This document shows, piece by piece, positions 46,651 through 59,883 of a DNA stretch of 64,000 nt. Numbering within the stretch: position 1 is the stretch's first letter; each line of letters starts with the position of its first letter. The position numbers were made by a program, and so were the translations under genes. The notes beneath the pieces are model-generated. The model was given only the letters and a program-made list of their open reading frames with translations. It was not told the DNA's origin and searched no databases. Source of the DNA: Piper betle (lineage: Eukaryota > Streptophyta > Magnoliopsida > Piperales > Piperaceae); NCBI GenBank assembly GCA_033002965.1, contig JAURVB010013253.1, positions 1-64,000 of the forward strand, written 5' to 3'.

Positions 46651-49615
46651 TTACTGTTCTCGCCTTCCTTTAAGATTAATCACAGATAGCTCTTTTTCAA
46701 CATATTCTCCTGCAAAAATGGGTGGATAATCCTTTGAACTGGCGGAGTTGGAGAAGTGTCCGAGGGGCTTCAATATGGCATCCGAAGCAATGTGCGCAAA
46801 CAGCTGCAACAACATTTATATAAAGTTTTGAAAAACCGCAAGCAAAGAAAGAAATCTGGAACTTGGACATTTTTTTAAACTCCAGAAATGAATGCCAGAG
46901 ATATTGTTAATCACAGACCGTTGAGGAAACTCTCCACAAACTTCTATTCTGCTTCTGAGCTAATTGCACAGCCTCAGTTGTTCTGTTCGTCACAACAACT
47001 TCATGCATGCCAGCTAAACACTCTCCCCCAGTTAGCCATTCAAGCTGAACAATGAAGGGGAAGAATTTTGTTTTTCAAGGACTCCAAGTTTCCATCAATG
47101 CCCATAAAAAACTTTTGAAAGTTTTCAGCTTCCTATTAGATACTATATCTTAAAAAAAAAAAAGATGGCTCACCTAGGGCTTCAATTGTCAATATAACCT
47201 AAATTGCTCGTTCAGCCATTTACATAATAAATAAAGGCAAACATAATTTGTAATCCTTGTCTTGATCAACCAGAATAATCAATACACTCAACAAGCAGAA
47301 GCTTTTAGTTCTTAATCTTACAAGAACCTAATAACTGAAACTAAAAGCAAACCTCACAAGGAATCAATAAGAATAAATGTGATTGACACAAAATATGAAA
47401 TTCAATAAGATCAATCTTCTAAACTAAAATTATTTCTTCGTAAGAATAGGTTGTTGACCATCCTTCACCAATATGCCAGATACTGAGAGTTATTTTCAAA
47501 TTTCAATCAAGCAGGCACCTAATTTTTTTAAGTTAAATTCTGGGTAAAATTCTAAGATGAGGCTTCTTTAGAATTATGATGCTTATGAATATCCAACTAG
47601 AAATCCCCAGAGTGAGTAAGCATTTTCATCAATTCCGACCCTTAAGTATACTTAATCAATATCATGGACCATCCCACAAATCAAGGTATGAGATTAATGG
47701 AAAGGATAAAATACCAGATGATTTGCTATAACCTATACTTAAACCATGTTTCAGTAGTTTTATATTATTTAGAAGCTATTTATGTCATGTTGACATGAAA
47801 ATACAACTTGATTTTTCTTAGTTTGATTTGTTTGAGATGTGACGCTCATTTCTGGGTTTGCATGTCATGTGTTGTTGAGCAAGTTTAGGCCGTACATTAA
47901 AACAAAATAAAATAAAATAAAATAAATGGTCATACTTCTTTTCCTGTTTGGATAAGAAGGCATCCCACCGGAACTTTTACTTCTATTTTTTGTCCATTTC
48001 TCAGCCAAATATTCAGACCAGGGAATCTGCTCCTTCCATGTATTGTCAAGAAGTTCAAATCGTAATGGTAGCCAGCAAAAACTGTTCCTTCATGTCCATA
48101 TTGTTCAAGGTCACTTCCTGTAGGAGCTAACAAATGAGGACCCTGACATTATACAAACAAAAGAAATGAATATTACATATATAAAATTTGATTTACACCT
48201 CAACAGTATTGTAATATTAAAAGTAAATGCTTCTTGCTGTGTAGACAGAATTAGGGCGTCAGGAGGCAAATCCTCAATGTACTTGATCTGGCCTTAATTT
48301 GACACAAGAAAAATGCGGGCAACAGTAGCCCATTGAAAGTAAATGCTGCCATTCAAATTTTAATTGAAGCGATAGAAGATTTATTTGATAAATTGACAGG
48401 CATGGCAGTCACCTCAATATTATTAACGTAGAATAGAGTAGCTACTTGAACCAGAAGAAATTCAAGCATTTCCAGAGCAATTATTTTCAAGCGAATATAT
48501 GGATATGACTTATCATCTATCATCTAGAGGTTAGTAAGAGATTATGATGATTGAAGCGGAAGAAGTCGGGGCAAAGAACATGAGGTACCATATTCATAAG
48601 CGATGTGAAAGCATCCTTCTCCAATCCAAACCCTATGGCTGCCATTTCAGCCACAGCCTGCACAGAATGATAATAACACTCACGAACAAGACAACAACAG
48701 TGGAAACCTACTTAGCATTAGAATGCAGCATGAGGGAAGTAACTTTCAGAAGCCCAATTGATGAAAGGAAGGAAGTAAATGAATGGATGAAAGGTAGACA
48801 ATGAAATATGAGCAAGAAGAAATAAGGTTATACTTCAACAGCAGAAATCATCTTGTAGCCCCAAGAGTCCATGTTTTCCGCCCACTCAGGGAATCCGTCG
48901 GGAACCACGGGCTCGGCATTCAATTCCTGCAAACAGAAGTAAAGGCAAGGAGTAGTAGAGGACGAAACAAAATAAAAAATGAAGTTTCTTTTTTAAAAAA
49001 TACAAAAATTGGGAGAGTATCAGGATGGAAGATAAATAGAAAACCTTAAAACGGGTGTTGGAAGGGCGGGGGCCGACCCTCCACATGTACCTCCACTTCG
49101 GGTCAGGGCCGACAGGGATCGCCGGTTGTGTCTCCTTTGGCATACATGCTATCCGTTGCTGCATCCCCTCATCAACGAGGCTACGAGGAACCTCCACGCC
49201 TTCGGGGGTAACACCCACCTATATATGTATATCTAGATTTCTTATTCTTCTTTTTGAGGATCAATCCAAAATCAAAGTACAAAACAGCAATCACGTCATT
49301 TTTAAAGGGAGGGGGAAGAAATATAAAAAAGGGGAGGGTTAATTAGGAGACCTGGTAATGGAGGGAAGGGCGTTCCTGGCAGCGCTTGAAGAGGGGAGAT
49401 TGGTGGAAGTAGCGCTCCATCATGTCGAGGAAGCGATCGTTGTCGGCGGCGGAGCATCTGGGGTCGTGAACGAGGAGGGCACCCGTCTCCTTGAGGGTGC
49501 GAGCAACCTCGTGGCAGAGGCGGAGGAGGTGGGGATCATCGAGATGGGTCAGGGATGATGGGAGAGGGCTTCGAGCATTCAGATATGGGGATAGATCGAT
49601 CACCGGCATCTCCAT
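46651..49615 (-). CDS. 2-oxoglutarate/Fe(II)-dependent dioxygenase
   Basis: Soluble non-haem iron oxygenase that couples 2-oxoglutarate decarboxylation to oxidation of an unknown substrate. Exons: 49352-49615, 49045-49218, 48834-48926, 48589-48657, 47936-48142, 46919-47044 and 46651-46803. All junctions are GT-AG and phase 0, giving 361 aa. Exons 1-2 carry the N-terminal DIOX_N part (MEMPVIDLSPYL, VARTLKETGALLVHDPRCSA, DPKWRYMWRVGPRP). Exon 5 has the first iron ligands in AGYHYDLNFLTIHG (HxD). Exon 6 has the distal His in GMHEVVV and the 2-oxoglutarate Arg in LWRVSS (RxS). The C-terminus is GEYVEKELSVINLKGRREQ. It belongs to a plant group close to proteins annotated as hxnY-like oxidoreductases, whose substrate I do not know. 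It is intact. Confidence 0.93.
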
Positions 49616-50214
49616 TATATTTTATTTTATTTTTTTCGTACTCTTCTAACTTCTATCTTTACGCCGCCGCCCGTCCGCCGTGCCGCCTTCTCACCGGCCG
49701 AAGCGAGAAATGTGGCGGGAGTTGACACTCGGCCTCTGTGTTCTCCCGTCACACTCGGCCCGATTTTCTATTTCTTAGTAACAATAAAATTACTGTCTTT
49801 TTTTTGACACCGCCTGTGAGTTGTGAACATAAGTTGTACGGAAATACATATAACTTGCTTTTATATATAAAAAGTACTTTACTTAAATTTTATTATTTTT
49901 TATATAATATATATATTTTTCCAGCGTATAAAAATATATTTTCATGCGTATGATCTTGAGTGACTCACCTCATCATCTGTGTGTGCAGTGGAGATGGGAA
50001 TTGTAACGACGGATGAGACATATGAAAGTTGCTTTTATAAAAAAAAGTTGTACATAAATTTCATTATTATTATATAACATGTGCTTCTTCTTTTTAGAAA
50101 GATATAATATATGTTCTGATGTGTACCTTAAAGGATTAGTTGTTTTGATTCTGATCTTTGATCATTTATCAACTACCGCTTTTCATTTACTTTTTCTTTT
50201 AACTTGACACATGT
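49616..50214. other. Upstream region of the dioxygenase gene
   Basis: The first 120 bp are GC-rich and probably hold the leader and promoter. The rest is AT-rich with TA runs. No gene recognised. Confidence 0.35.
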
Positions 50215-53059
50215 TGTAAAACCCGCGACTCGAGTTAGGGTTTTATAATCGTTAGCCGGTCAGTTTGACCGTGGTTCGAGTTGGTTCAGTTTTCAGAACA
50301 CGTGTGCGGGGCTGAGGCTGACCGTGTGCACGTGCTATAAGGGTTTTTGTATACCCAAGTATTGATGATAGTGTCAGATACGCATCAGCAAACTGAGTTA
50401 TCAGTAAATATGAGAGTATATAGTTGATGATTTTATTTTTTTATGTTGTGACCGTAGAATTAGTTTAGGCTGAATAACGCATTAGGACGCGTTAGATGGT
50501 ATTCGGGTGGGTTATTAGTTATATAGCATGTCATTTGGATGTTGTTGTGTTTGTTTTATTTTATGAGATTTTTCCATATTTTTCTAGATTTTTTAGAATT
50601 TATTATGAATTAGTTATTATTTTGACTCGAGTAGGAATCGAGTCAATACTTATTTACGAGTTTGCCATTGAGGGTATTTTTCTCCTTCCCGACACCTACC
50701 CTCCCAAAACCCTCGCCGCCTTGTGCTCGTCGCCGCCGTCGATGCCATGCTGCCGCCGATCAACGCCACCCCGCTCCGCCATGTCGCCACGCCCACCTCG
50801 GCGTGTCGCCACGACCCACCCCGGCCATCGTCTCGCCGCCACGACGCCGGAATTGCCCCACAAGCCGCGACGCCCTCCCTCATCGATTCGCCGCCGTCCG
50901 GGCTGCGTCGCCGCCGCCGTGTCCCCGACGACCACCCCCTCGCCGTCGCCGACGTTTTCCCCATCATCCCGACCGCCGTCAAGGTCGGCCGTAGCCCGAT
51001 CGGAGCGCGCCGCCGCCGTCGCCCATTTTCGACGCAGTCCCCGACAGCCATCGCCGCTCTGGCTACCCTGTTTGACACTACCATTGGACCAAGCTCGTCG
51101 AGTTGGTGCCGATAGAACCCTGATTGCCCCATCCCGAAACATCGCCGGAAAACTGCCGACACTCACCGGAAAATTGCCGGAACCGTCGGAAAATTGGATT
51201 CGTGGGAAATTCGCCGGATCATCTGCCGAACGCACCGGTCCAATCTGATCGGACTTCGGATGCCGCTAGGTGCCGAATTCGAGTTTCGAGCCATGAAACG
51301 GAAACCCTAGCCGTCGCTGATTTTTGACGACGCAAGGTATAATTTATTTTAACTTAATTATTTGAAAGTATTGATTATTAGAATTGCATGCTAGGATTGG
51401 TGAATTGTGTGTTATAATATTATATATAAATGTAGATTTGATTAAGGATAAAATATGAAATTTGTTTGATTGAGTGGTGTTAAAAATGAAGGCTAAGAAA
51501 CTAATTAGGGTAACTAGGTAATGATCATGATCTAATACAAACTAGCCTAAGTAGACTTGCTAGAATTGATATAGGTTGATGTGTGTTGATTGATGCGTGA
51601 TTGTGTGCATGTTATAGGATGTGTGATTCATCATGCGGGCGTTAGCTTTTAGCTTGATTGTGTAGGTACGGTGTAGGAGCTCGCCGCCTAGGCGCGTGGA
51701 CCCGTTTGGAGCTTCTACCAGGTCCGTTTAGGATTCGTTCTCCGTTTTTACACTACTCTATTGTGTATTTGATTTACCATGTGCAGGACGAGTTAAGTGG
51801 CGTTTTATCGGATCCCACTTAACTCGGGCCATTTAGCCAACAATTTTCTGGATTAATAACCCTCGAGGATGAGATCCCTCGAGCTTGTTTTCGAAAATAA
51901 GATCCACCTCAAGTTGCCTTCGGGCCTATTATAATAAATCCCAACCTAGCCCTATAAATAATTTTATCGAGTTTTCAGTGAGACAAGAGGAGATGAATCG
52001 ACTTGCACGTACCATGAGCGGATGTCGTGACAGTCAAAGCGGGCTCTGGATTAGTGCCAGCGGACTATTCCATTCCCGAGGGATCCTAACAACTCCGCGT
52101 TTGAGTTCCTCACACTCGGAGGACGTGGAGGTTTACGGGTACTGTTTAGTATAGCGCATGTCCGAACTTGTGGTTCAAAGGGTACTAAAGGCGACTGTCT
52201 GAGAGTACTCGGCTTACGTGCTCAAGGCCAGGAGAGATATGGAGGTTCGGAGAGGGCTTAGGATAAAAGTTTTACGTGAAGTACTGAAAAGAAGTTTCGT
52301 GAGCGGCACAGTACCAGATAGATCTGGATGTTGTTGAGTCAGCTGCTCGATGGCTCCTCTGTAGTTGCCCTTATGAGAGTTCTTGAGGAAGATATATGAT
52401 GGTTTGCTTTCCATGAGAGTTTAGTCTCGTGTTCCAGTTTGATATTAGTTATTTCCGGACCAGTGACACCCGTTGCTGACGTTTTTCTATATATATGTAG
52501 GTGAGGAATACGAGCGATGAAAGCTGTCGGGACTGCGGAAGAGCAGTACGGAACCGCGCATACATGTACCTACCCCATGTAATGTATAATGATGGTGTGT
52601 TAATGCTGTGTGAATGATAATTAGGATGTTTTTGTCTTGAAGAATTGCTTATTATGAAACAAACGGATGATTGTGAATGAATAGGAAGCCTTGGAGTTCA
52701 GACTCAGCTCAGGTGAAAACAAATGAGATAACGATGAATGCTACGGTAGATTGTCTGTTTTTCGTAAAAAAATTAATGAATTTTTAATTAAAATTTCTTA
52801 CTGTTGCATGGTTTTGTTTTGCTTGCACATCATGAGCATGTATGTAGGACTACGTTAGAACCCACGCATCTCATCCATGCATCTCATATTTACATCTCAT
52901 ATTTACATCTCATATTTACATCTCATATTTGCATCTCTATTTTGAGACATCGAAGGCAGATCCGAGTCAGCTTAACCGAACCCAATAAATTAGCGAACGG
53001 TTCGATCACCGGTGACATTTTCGGGTCGGTTCACGGGAAAGCTGAAACGGGGTGTTACA
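50215..53059 (-). mobile_element. Solo-LTR-like element, copy 2 (2.85 kb, inverted)
   Basis: Reverse orientation relative to copy 1: it begins TGTAAAACCC and ends GGGGTGTTACA. The flanking 5-mers are CATGT and CATAT (four of five match). The GC-rich block is at about 50690-51330. The shared block GGTACTGTTTAGTATAGCGC is near 52137, and CCGCCTAGGCGCGTGGACCC near 51684. CCCTATAAATAATTTTATCG near 51950 looks like a TATA box and would fire on the plus strand. No internal retrotransposon genes are present. Confidence 0.65.
52879..52937. repeat. 13-bp tandem repeat inside LTR-like copy 2
   Basis: CATCTCATATTTA is repeated about four and a half times. The equivalent regions of copies 1 and 3 do not show this expansion, so it arose in this copy. 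Confidence 0.8.
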
Positions 53060-53682
53060 CATATACATCGAGACAATCTAATTCATCAATGGTGTAGTTG
53101 ATTATTAGGGGTTTTAAGGCAATGATCGATGCCTTTTCTCTCCATTTTAGATCTTTGTACTGTTGCCGTTAATTAGGACAATATACAAAGAGTCCAGATT
53201 GCCTCCACCAAGGCGGAAGAAATTTATATACAGATTGGCAACAGCAAACCAAATGTTTATTTATGCTAATAAGACTGCAAAGTATAAACAATTACGATAC
53301 GAATTGAATATCATAATATGCCAGTACTTATAATATAGCTTCGAACAGAGGTACTTTATCGATCAATGTATTATTATATGTTGGCATGCCTGAGACAAAT
53401 GTCACCGGTAGTGGAGCTCTGTAACAGCTATTTTATGTAAATTTTAAATAATTTATAATATGACTTGTCCAAAGAGTCAAGTTGTTAAAAAACGTGAGGA
53501 TAACTAAGCAAAGTAATTTTTTGTCAAAATTGCCACATATAATATCCAATTAATCTACACACTCATTACCATATGTAAATAAACACGATGAGCTGATTAG
53601 TACTAATTACAACCATTATTCAGTGTTAGGGACCTAATTCATATCTAGCCCACATGAGATTCCATTCATAAAAATCAAAATT

Positions 53683-53683
<1 letters not shown>

Positions 53684-53729
<46 letters not shown>
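53684..53729. repeat. (AT)n microsatellite
   Basis: About 22 AT units, the longest dinucleotide run in the window, downstream of the PDZ-like gene. Confidence 0.9.
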
Positions 53730-53731
<2 letters not shown>

Positions 53732-53837
53732 CCATATTTACACCACCAAAACAACGCCATACTCCATATACAAGTGTGATCAATATTGAACTTACTGAGT
53801 ACGTGCGTACGCGTGGAGAAGAATGATTTAATGAGAA

Positions 53838-56800
53838 TCAAACCCAGTTAGTGGAAATGGCAAAATTATGAAACCTGAACGAGAGATCCCCGGCAGTATC
53901 ACGAACAAGCCGGCTCCCCGCGGGTTCATCATCAGCAAGGTGGTCTTGCGCCTGCTCAGTAAGAGTAGGAGAGTGTTGGAGGGGCAGTTGCGGTCGAGCT
54001 GGTCTGGACATGGTTTGAGCAATATCGGATGCCACAGAGCGATCCCACATGAAGAGGTGGAGGAGGATGGGCCTGAGTGCATGCCGGTGCAAGGACAGCT
54101 TGTGGCTTAATGAGATGGTGTCGTAGCAACGGACCGCACCTGACGGAGATACTAGCCATGGCAGCACTTTCTCGTTGGACAATCTTGAGATTACCAACAG
54201 TTTTGAGGATTTCAGTGCCTCCTCGTACACTTCCCTTAGCCCTGACCTTATTGCCGCAACGTCCTTATCCGCATCATCAGCTACGGATGATACGTAGATA
54301 AAACCCTGTTCACAGCGCCACAGCCAAAGCCAAGGGGCCTCTCATCAGGATTGATAATTCAGAACACTAATTCGCAGTACATCCAGTATTATAAATAAAT
54401 GCCATCAATGGAGAAGGAAATTAAATTGTTGTTATTAGATAATAACGAACCTCTTCGGTGCGACTGATAGCAAAGCCGAGACGAGAGTCGCCTTCTCGTA
54501 GTTTAATCTCAATAGCAACCTCGCCTGCAATGGGAGCATACCAAAGACGAACAGCCCTCACAACACCAATATCCACTCCGTGGTAATCTTCGAACCCGTA
54601 TAGGCTGGCATTGGCCAGATTTGAAAGGTCGGAGAGAGAACCGGTGTTGACGGTGGAGGAAGCCGTCTCTCCAGAGATCTGATTACATTTATATATTTAC
54701 GTCAATCAATAATTACATGTAATATATTAATACCAATGTAATATATAATCAATGATATATATATATATATATATATACGTGCTAGAAATAAAAATTGAAG
54801 AGCAACTAATATACAATTATTTGTAAACTATATATATATAATATTAGCTACCCGAACGTACCTTAGTAAGGAGGGCTTCGGTCTGGATGTTCATGAAGAC
54901 GATGGGGACGCCGGAGGCCTGGGAGACATTGAGCCAGGCATTGGCGCGGGCAAGAGTATCGTCGAGGTCGTTGTAGCGGGTGGTAGCCTGGTCGGAGACC
55001 TTGGGGAGGAGGAGGAGAGAGAGGAAGGCGCTGGAGTTGGGCACTTGCAGCGTTTCCCTCATCTTCTTCTCCCACGGGTACGATACATATCCGTCCTGCA
55101 GCTGCGCCCGGCTCAGCGCGCACACTACCCTAGAGCTCCTCGACCCTGCACATAATGATGCACCCTATATATATAATTCCATCAATACCATTTTTCCTGT
55201 CCACAGTGTATATATATAGTGTGACAGGGTGAGAACCATTTTTTAGACGACAATATAGGAACTCAAATTTAAATGGTTGGATTTGATCCAACACTCCGAA
55301 ACAAGCCTGTCTTTTAAGTTATAAAATCATAATTTCAAAAATACCATTTAAAACATTAGGCCTCCATCTTCTTCCTCTTGCCTCACCGAGAGTTCTTCCG
55401 TCTCCAATACTAATCATCTTTTGAATAATCCATATATTTTTTTCTATAAAAAATCAAGAAAAATTATTTCCCATCACCATAGAAATATCTCTTTTCCACA
55501 TCCTTGAGCAGGATGCAGAAAACCTTTAAAGCCCCTGCTCTCTAAGACATGGTTAATTGTGCTCGATGGAGGAGCTTTAGGGCAGTAAGAGTTACCCAAT
55601 ACCAAAAAGTGGCAAAATTGATCGAAGAAAAGAAAACCTATTCACCACTAACAATCAACCCCGAGCAGGAGAAACCCAAGCACACCAGAACTCGAGGCGA
55701 AACCCAATCACACCAGAACTGCAAGCGGATCAAACATGGATCTCAAAAAAAAAAAAGTCTCCTCAAAACCTCAACCAGATCATCAATGGGCAGCAACCAG
55801 ATTCTACATATCCACCAACTAAACTCCGCATAAATACTCTGAAATCAGAAAAAAGGCGGCGTCTTTAACCGTGCCAGAGCGAGATGGGAGGAGGGAAAAG
55901 ATGAGGAGCCTTTGGTGTTCTCGTTTGGAACTATGTTGCACTCTTTGAGCATTGTGTCTGTCAAGTCGTCGGTGTGGCTGCCGACAATCTCCTAGCAAGA
56001 TCAGTAGCAATGGATGCTGGAAATATTTACTTAAATCATGTACTCTACTTCTTGACCTGGGATGGTGTGGATGGTCACGATGGGAGTTCCTGTAGTTCCC
56101 ATAAAAAAGAGTTCCTGCCTTATCATTCTTTGATATGTATATATATATATAAACTAGTAAAGGACTGATTAAAGACGTCTCATCTTTTAGCTTATTGTCT
56201 AATATGACTCTATTATACCCGAATAGGTTCATTGATCATCGTGGTTTTGAGAAACTAAAAGTAGGTAGCCGTCCGTCTAATTCCCGTTGCTATCATCATA
56301 CACTGAGTACATACTTTTCGCACGTGATAATAATATAATATAATATAATCAGTATTTGGAAGCTGAGAACCGCTGATTGGTGGAGCTTGTAGACTAGTCC
56401 AAGTGGGGTCATGATTGTGACAGCTCCACCACCTCCGGTGCCCTTGGTCATGGAATTATTCTATGCTACGCATTAATAAAATCAGTGTGCGTGGGTCGAC
56501 TCAAAGTGACGGAATTTCAAATATACATACAAAAAAGAAATAAAGAATATTCCAAAAGGGTACATATATGATTTAAATTCAACCACCATGTATTTTCACC
56601 CCAAAACGAATCTAATTTTTATTCGTTATCAAAAGTCCTTTACGTATACCTCTATCTAATTTTTTTAACAAGTATACCTCTAGATATATTGCAAAGGAAA
56701 AAAGACTTGCATATACTTCAGAAAATTACAAAGTGATCGGAAAAAATAAAATTGACTAATTATTATTGTCTGATACCACCCAGCCCGTTTCATGTTCTCT

Positions 56801-57864
56801 AATCATCTGTATTTACGATTTGAAGAGAATTTTGTAAATTAAAACACCCTTTGTCTCCCGCAATAAATTTCTCTATTGATTCGCCAAACCGCCTCATTGC
56901 TTACAAAGTCATAGATATAATTATCACTCTCTTGACCACACAAATATGACAAGAGATTTTTCTTTTTTTCTTTACGACCAATTAATATGACCGAAAATAC
57001 ACAAAATGATCACCGGTACATATTCTAGACTTCCACTATAATAATGTGTATTTATGATTTTACCAGGAGATATTTGTAAATCAAGAAATAAAAATCTACA
57101 TTGTTTGTTACTAAATATCCTTTCGGTTCTCAAGGTGTACTAATAAAATAAAATGCCCACAATTTGGTGGGTAGAGGGTGAGAGGAAAATTAAACTAAAG
57201 AAACGGAAAGAGAAACAAAACTGAGTCTGTGTCTGAGTCTGTGTCTGAGTCTGAGTCGAGTCGATTCGATTTGACTCGGGAAATTAGAGGTCGGGAGGAG
57301 GAAGAAGATCAGGGAGGAGGAGGAGGAAGACGGGGGGATCCATCATATCAGCAAAATTAGGAGTTGGAAAATTAGTTTAGGAGCGACGTACGTACCTTGG
57401 AGGGCCATGCACTCGGCCTCCGTCCTGTCGGCGAAGGTGACGGCGTAGTTGGGATCTTTGATGGAGCGGAGAAGGTAGGTGGGGCGGCGGGTGGCCCCGG
57501 AGGGAGGGGGATCGCAGGGGACGATGCAGGCATGCAACTCGGTGAACTGGTCGATGCCCCGGCGGACGCGGACGATTACGGAGGTGTCCTTGCGCTTGAA
57601 GGCAGAGTGGAGCAGCCTCTGCAAGCCGGCGCGCCCGTTCTTGAAGGGTGCGCTCAATATGGACGACGGTGGCCCATGTTGATCTCCTCCTCCTCCAGAT
57701 CCACTCCCGCCCCCCATCCTTAGCTCCTCCACCACGTCCCCTGTCTGCAGCATCTCCCCGTTCCATTCTTCCGCCTTGGAGCTCCCCGTCAAGCACTCGA
57801 TCGCCACCACCGCCGACGACGATGATGAGCGCAGCCCCGTTGACTGCGATCGCTCCATGAGCAT
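53838..57864 (-). CDS. Plant protein of unknown function with a PDZ-like segment
   Basis: Exons: 57396-57864, 54862-55145, 54451-54678 and 53838-54305. Splice sites are GT-AG and the phases fit, giving 482 aa. The N-terminus is Ser/Gly-rich and low complexity (MERSQSTGLRSSSSSAVV). Then come APFKNGRAGLQRLLHSAFKR and DTSVIVRVRRGIDQFTELHA. Exon 2 has LSLLLLPKVSDQATTRYNDL and ANAWLNVSQASGVPIVFMNI. From the end of exon 3 into exon 4, EVAIEIKLREGDSRLGFAIS, RTEEGFIYVSSVADDADKDV and AAIRSGL follow the strand order of a PDZ domain; this is inference from pattern. The C-terminal third is polar, with no further motif. I see no signal peptide or membrane span. Intron 1 is 2.25 kb. I do not recognise a named family, but the open frame over four exons supports a functional gene. 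Confidence 0.8.
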
Positions 57865-59883
57865 CTTCTACGTTTGCCTGATCTTAGAATATATATACCT
57901 CACCGAAAACCTCTCTTCTTCTTTCTGCTATGTAATAATATACATATATATACATAAATATACATATATATATATATATAGTTTTAATGATCCTCAAAGC
58001 CTGGGCTGCTACCAAGCGGTCAAATTGTGCAGGCAGTCGCTTGTATCATTAGGGCCTGGAGGTCACCTCATCTCCCCTTAGGACATATAATTGTCTTCCC
58101 TTCCCACTACTTTTTCCAAAATCAAATCAAATATTCCCCTTCCTTTTCGTCAACGCCACAAGCCCGGCTGGCTGATTATCCACGAACATACTGTATTATT
58201 AGTGGCTAATTGCGGGGGGGGAACGATTATTGGGTATTTGCGTGATTAGATATGTCACTGGGATTATACATGAGCTCAAATAAATAAATACAGAAATGTC
58301 CTTTGTCTTTGCTGGGTTCAAACTTTAAAGCCTGGATTTATATTTATATTTAAAAAAGAAGGTATTCACCAGAGTCAGAAATGAGGAAGGAAAGGAGTAA
58401 ACTTTGTTTGTAGTCGGTGGATTGGTAAGTCAAAGGATTATTTGGAGGACGACGACAATGATGCTTCCACCCGCCTAATTCACAAGCGCTCTCTAATCAC
58501 TTGCTTCCGCGCGTTTCTAGCAGTCTGTGTCGTCTTCCTCTTCAGCTAGGGAAGCTTCTGTCAAGAGTTCCTCTCTGCTCTAATTTCACTCAAAAAATCA
58601 CAATACGTATTTTACGTATTATTATTATTATTCAGCAAAATTTTTATTATTTACATATTATTTCATTGTGTAAAAATATAACTACTCATTCACAATTTAT
58701 ATTTTTTATTAAAATTAGAATGGGTATAAAATGCTCATAAAACCCAATCTTCATATTAGTGTTTACATACTTATTGTTTTACCTTTTTTAGGTGAGTCTT
58801 AAATCGGTTTAAATTAGTTTGAGTTAGTTCAGCTTTCGTACCATAAATATAGGGCTCAAATAACTCTATGAGTATAGTATAGAGATTGAGTGTGCCCAAA
58901 CAGATCGGTTGTGCCTATTTGGCGATCATTTTACCCATTTGCCCATGTCCGCGTCTACTTGCCCAACATTTGTGTTTGCCCAACCGCTTTCATGTTTGTC
59001 TACGCGTGTATGTGTCTGCGTCCACCAGTCCAGAGTTGTCTAACTACCCGACCCAGTTAATCGGGTCCAACCCAACCTGATTAAACATCTAACCTGGACT
59101 GGGCTAAGTTGGGCCGACTCTATCCGATTCAACCCAGTTCACTCTATAGCTTATTTCATCCCGTTTTTATTTATTTCTCAACCATTTTTAGTAATTTGAA
59201 ACTCCCTATATTAGTTTAGATATTTATTTACATTATTTAATATATTTTGATGTTACGAGTGTTTTTTTTTATTTATTAGTTATTTATTTATTTATTTTTG
59301 TATTTATTCATTATTGTTTAATTCTTGTTATTTATATATATGATGATTATGATGCATGCTCATATGATTATTTATTATTATTATTATTAATATATTTACT
59401 TATTAATATTTATATTATTCATCTTTATCAAATTTTATATATTTATTTATTTGATTGCACGCATGTTATTATTCATTTGTGTTTAATTATAGACTCATCT
59501 ATTTGATAACTATATTGTTATTATTCATTATTAATTGATATTAACTATTTATTTAGTTATTTATCAAATTATTATTTATTTATTATTTACTCGTGTATGT
59601 ACTAATATTTACTCGTGTTTAGTTGTATATTTATCTATTGTTATTTGTTATTAATTATTTTTTTATGTTTACTCATGCATCTATCATTTTTATTTGTTGT
59701 TCTATATTTATTTGACTTATGTTATTTATTTATTTGTTTATTGCTTGTCATGTTTCAATTTACGTGTCGTGCATTTGTTTATTCATTTCTTTTGCATTGT
59801 CATTCGATTAAGTTGAAGTTATTATTAATGTGAACACACACCACAATCATGCATCATATCATACTCCACTTGAAAGTTTGTAC
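57865..59883. other. Intergenic, AT-rich, possible old element remains
   Basis: Contains TA runs near 57940-57980. A segment at about 58790-59160 is rich in pyrimidine motifs (GTTTGCCCAAC, CCAACCCAACCTG) with AATATAGGGC. After it come about 600 bp of TTTA/TTATT-type low-complexity DNA (59160-59780). No gene recognised. The 58.8-59.2 kb part may be a fragment of another LTR. Confidence 0.35.
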
